A DNA stretch of 6,186 bases from Streptomycetaceae bacterium (GTDB taxonomy: Bacteria; Actinomycetota; Actinomycetes; Nanopelagicales; Nanopelagicaceae), in NCBI GenBank assembly GCA_027490415.1, contig JAIXYD010000139.1:1-6186 (forward strand), given 5' to 3'. The position numbers and the translations under genes are program-made. This document shows, piece by piece, positions 4,261-6,186 of this stretch. How positions within the stretch are numbered: position 1 is the first letter of the stretch; each line of letters opens with the position of its first letter. The notes below the pieces were generated by a model. It was not told where the DNA came from. It saw nothing but the letters and a program-made list of their open reading frames with translations, and did no database searches.

Positions 4261-6186
4261 ATTAGATTTTAAGCTCTGGGGAATCCGCGTCCGCAAGGCG
4301 CTAATCGTTTCCCTTATCGCACCATTCTTCACAGTAATCTCCGCAGTTTCGCCTCAAGTCGCTCAAGCAGCTTCAGTTGCCGCAGGTGACGGTAGCTGCG
4401 TGCAAGATGTTGGAAGTACAAGCGGGGTTACTGTTACTGCTTCTGGAAGAGATTGCATCGTGACAATTCAGTCTGCTGCGAATACCACTGTAACTAATTC
4501 ATGGGTAGTGCCTTCAAATGGTGATAACTTTCAAATTCTTGTAGTTGGAGGTGGCGGTGGTGGTGGCTGGGATGGTGGAAACGGTGGAGGAGGAGGAGAA
4601 CTTCGGTACTCGGGTGCTTCACCATCGTGGATTCCTTCAGCAGGAACAACCATCTCTTTCCAAATTGGTGGCGGTGGTGGTGCGGGCAATGCTGGTGCTG
4701 CATCAACGGTTTCATGGGGGGGAACGACGCGATATCAAGCCAACCCTGGATCCGGTGGTGGCGGTTGGCAGAGCACAGTTGTACCCGCAGGGGGCAGTGG
4801 TGGTTTTGGTGGAACTGGCACCAATGGCCAAAGTGCCACAGCGGTTCCTCCTAGCAGTAGCTGCGTCGCAGCTATAAGTGCAACACAGCGTGCGAGTTCT
4901 TCGTCGTGGCCAAGTTCACGCTGGTTTTTAAATGGTGGTGGAGGTGCGGGTGGAGCTCTCTCCACGACAGCTCCATCAAACTCAATATCAGGAGCTTCAA
5001 CATTTTATGGCGGTGCAGGTGGTGCTGGCTGGGGTTCCAACATTAATAGTGCATCTATTGGTGCCATATACGGATTAGCTGGTGGCGGAACAGTGGGTGA
5101 TGTCTCAACCAGCGGTGGACGTGGCGCAAATTGGCTCTATGAAGCAGGAGAAAGTACGACCTATCGACCAGGTGCATCAGTCGGCGCGAACGGTGTTAAT
5201 GGAACAGGTGGAGGTGGTGGTGGTGGTAACGCCTGCGATCCCACAATAAATGGTTCCGGTGTCACAAATTTGGTTTATAAGCGAACATCTGGGGGAATCG
5301 GCGGAGCTGGCGTTGTCGTTATCAGATACACAACTACTTTTACAACCACCTTTAATGTGAACAACGGAACCGGATCACCCAGTGTTTCTTCAGTTCGACA
5401 ATCAGTCGCTTCAAGTTCAGTAACTCTTGCTTCGGCTGGAACATTGACTCGCAATGGATTTAGATTCGCAGGGTGGAATACCCAGGCCAACGGATTAGGT
5501 CAAAATTATGCTGCGGGAGCTTCATTCACACCTGCAAACGACATCACCCTTTACGCACAGTGGAACTCGACAATTCAATATGCTCCAAATACCGCTACGA
5601 CAACTCGTGCGATTGAATCCACGACTGCAGTCGGAACAAGCGCGAACACAACGCTTTCAGCGGGACAGTTAGTCAAAGGTTCGCCAATTTCAAACGGGCT
5701 AGTCCTGCATCTTGATGCTTCCGATGCAAGCACAGTTAGTGGATCTTCTTGGACAAACAAGGTAGCGGGCGTAGCTGGCGCAGAAGCAGCCGCCACGTTG
5801 GTGGGCAGCCCCACATATAACGCATCCGAGGGTGCCTTTTCACTCAACGGAAGTAGTCAGTTCTTCACGCTTGGCACAACTAATTATCTATTTAATGGAG
5901 CATTACCTTTTACACTCAATTTGACCTTCAAAACTTCGGATCCAAACAAAAACAGCTGCTTAATTGGAAATTTCAATGGGAATGTGGGGGCGACCTACAC
6001 ATTCCTACTTGCGAGCAATGTCTTGACTGCGAGTCGTAACGTAAGTCCTTGGCTCGTGACCGGAACAACACAAATTCCAGCCGGTGAAATTGTTTATGCC
6101 TCTTACTCGTTTGATGGTTCAAATATGAGGGTGTACTTAAATGGCAACCTTTATGCCACAAGTGCACTCATCAATAGTTCAGTTTC
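4253..6186 (+). CDS. Large exported Gly-rich / InlB-repeat / LamG-like surface protein (5' part; runs off the window)
   Basis: From ATG 4253 the frame stays open to the window edge, 644 residues with no stop. The start overlaps the last 8 bases of gene 2. No clear ribosome binding site precedes it, so translation is probably coupled to gene 2. Residues 1-39 form a signal peptide: K3, K7, R12, R14, K15, then A-L-I-V-S-L-I-A-P-F-F-T-V-I-S, with cleavage predicted after V-A-Q-A39. Next comes a Cys/Trp/Gly-rich module: C49, C68, W84-V-V-P, L96-V-V followed by a glycine run, and closing V-V-V-I-R-Y at 354-359. Residues about 362-438 are one InlB B-repeat (Flg_new type) with G-F-R-F-A-G-W408-N-T-Q and a final T-L-Y-A-Q-W437. 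A Ser/Thr-rich linker leads to a LamG/concanavalin-like beta sandwich from about 479 (G-L-V-L-H-L-D-A-S, F-S-L-N-G-S-S-Q-F, Y-S-F-D-G-S-N, V-Y-L-N-G), cut by the edge. Such architectures suggest surface adhesion or glycan binding (inference). Whether an anchor follows cannot be seen. Confidence 0.9.
   Translation, partial: MAKLDFKLWGIRVRKALIVSLIAPFFTVISAVSPQVAQAASVAAGDGSCVQDVGSTSGVTVTASGRDCIVTIQSAANTTVTNSWVVPSNGDNFQILVVGGGGGGGWDGGNGGGGGELRYSGASPSWIPSAGTTISFQIGGGGGAGNAGAASTVSWGGTTRYQANPGSGGGGWQSTVVPAGGSGGFGGTGTNGQSATAVPPSSSCVAAISATQRASSSSWPSSRWFLNGGGGAGGALSTTAPSNSISGASTFYGGAGGAGWGSNINSASIGAIYGLAGGGTVGDVSTSGGRGANWLYEAGESTTYRPGASVGANGVNGTGGGGGGGNACDPTINGSGVTNLVYKRTSGGIGGAGVVVIRYTTTFTTTFNVNNGTGSPSVSSVRQSVASSSVTLASAGTLTRNGFRFAGWNTQANGLGQNYAAGASFTPANDITLYAQWNSTIQYAPNTATTTRAIESTTAVGTSANTTLSAGQLVKGSPISNGLVLHLDASDASTVSGSSWTNKVAGVAGAEAAATLVGSPTYNASEGAFSLNGSSQFFTLGTTNYLFNGALPFTLNLTFKTSDPNKNSCLIGNFNGNVGATYTFLLASNVLTASRNVSPWLVTGTTQIPAGEIVYASYSFDGSNMRVYLNGNLYATSALINSSV
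4397..5329 (+). other. Glycine-rich module, second copy of the type in gene 1 (domain feature in gene 3)
   Basis: Residues 49-359 of gene 3. The order of landmarks matches the module in gene 1 (445-1311): a Cys pair, W-x-(V/A)-P, L-V-V followed by a long glycine run, blocks of G-G-G-G-x-G separated by Ser/Thr/Asn-rich stretches, two more cysteines (204 and 328), and a closing G-x-V-V-x-R-Y. Glycine spacing is irregular rather than every third residue, so it is not collagen-like. Confidence 0.65.
5336..5566 (+). other. InlB B-repeat (Flg_new / Listeria-Bacteroides repeat) in gene 3
   Basis: About residues 362-438. It shows the strand T-F-N-V-N-N-G-T-G, then V-T-L-A-S-A-G-T-L-T-R-N-G-F-R-F-A-G-W-N-T, then N-Y-A-A-G-A-S-F-T and the diagnostic ending L-Y-A-Q-W. 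Established knowledge: this beta-grasp-like repeat is widespread in bacterial surface proteins and usually occurs in tandem; here there is one copy. Confidence 0.85.

Noticed and set aside
4494..4965. Overlapping ORFs on both strands inside gene 3
   Set aside because: The gene 3 frame is open without interruption from 4253 to the edge and shows a signal peptide and recognisable domains. The others are low-complexity shadows.
4541..5329. Gene 3 as a PE_PGRS-type mycobacterial protein or a collagen-like protein
   Set aside because: There is no PE domain, the base composition is far below mycobacterial GC, and the glycines are not in a regular Gly-x-y period.
5275..6167. Reverse-strand ORFs over the InlB and LamG-like region
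   Set aside because: They have no ribosome binding sites and no recognisable domains, and they lie opposite clearly coding sequence with InlB-repeat and LamG signatures.

Overview
The window holds three genes on the + strand, all for exported, beta-rich surface-type proteins. There are no RNA genes, transposases, CRISPR arrays or metabolic genes. From the left they are: (1) the 3' end of a very large multidomain protein, open from base 1 and ending at 3564 (1187 residues visible); (2) a complete 207-residue protein with an N-terminal signal or anchor segment, 3637-4260; (3) the 5' end of another large exported protein, 4253 to the window edge (644 residues visible, no stop reached). Genes 2 and 3 overlap by 8 bases, so they are almost certainly co-transcribed. 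Gene 1 lies 72 bases upstream of gene 2; that gap holds a small hairpin with a T-run and a weak promoter-like pair.

The organism is probably a Gram-positive bacterium of the phylum Actinobacteria with moderate GC (a hand count of one line gave about 47%), perhaps a small-genome freshwater or marine planktonic lineage. The reasons are the domain mix (He_PIG/cadherin-like repeats, MBG-like repeats, IPT/TIG, an InlB B-repeat, a LamG-like fold, Gly-rich 'LVVGGGG' modules), the GTG start, and the lack of a Gram-negative autotransporter or T9SS-type C-terminal domain. This is recognition from memory, not a search, and is held with moderate to low confidence.

Layout. Gene 1: end of one Ig-like repeat, a full Ig-like repeat, a third repeat that appears split by a ~300-residue Cys/Trp/Gly-rich module, then a Big_3-type Ig repeat, MBG-like, two Cys-paired Ig-like, MBG-like, a third Cys-paired Ig-like, a CxxxC linker and a terminal IPT/TIG domain. 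Gene 3: signal peptide, a second copy of the same kind of Cys/Trp/Gly-rich module, one InlB B-repeat (Flg_new type), then a LamG/concanavalin-like domain cut by the window edge. Gene 2 is an unrecognised small exported protein with a V-E-F-G-Q-G motif.

Working together (inference): the locus looks like a cell-surface or secreted adhesin cluster in which two large fibrous or sticky proteins share a glycine-rich module and a small exported protein is made in step with the second. The main points of interest are the Gly-rich module nested inside an Ig-like repeat, its sharing between two neighbouring genes, the strictly paired cysteines, and the uncharacterised gene 2 family. I saw no convincing new enzymatic or defence system.
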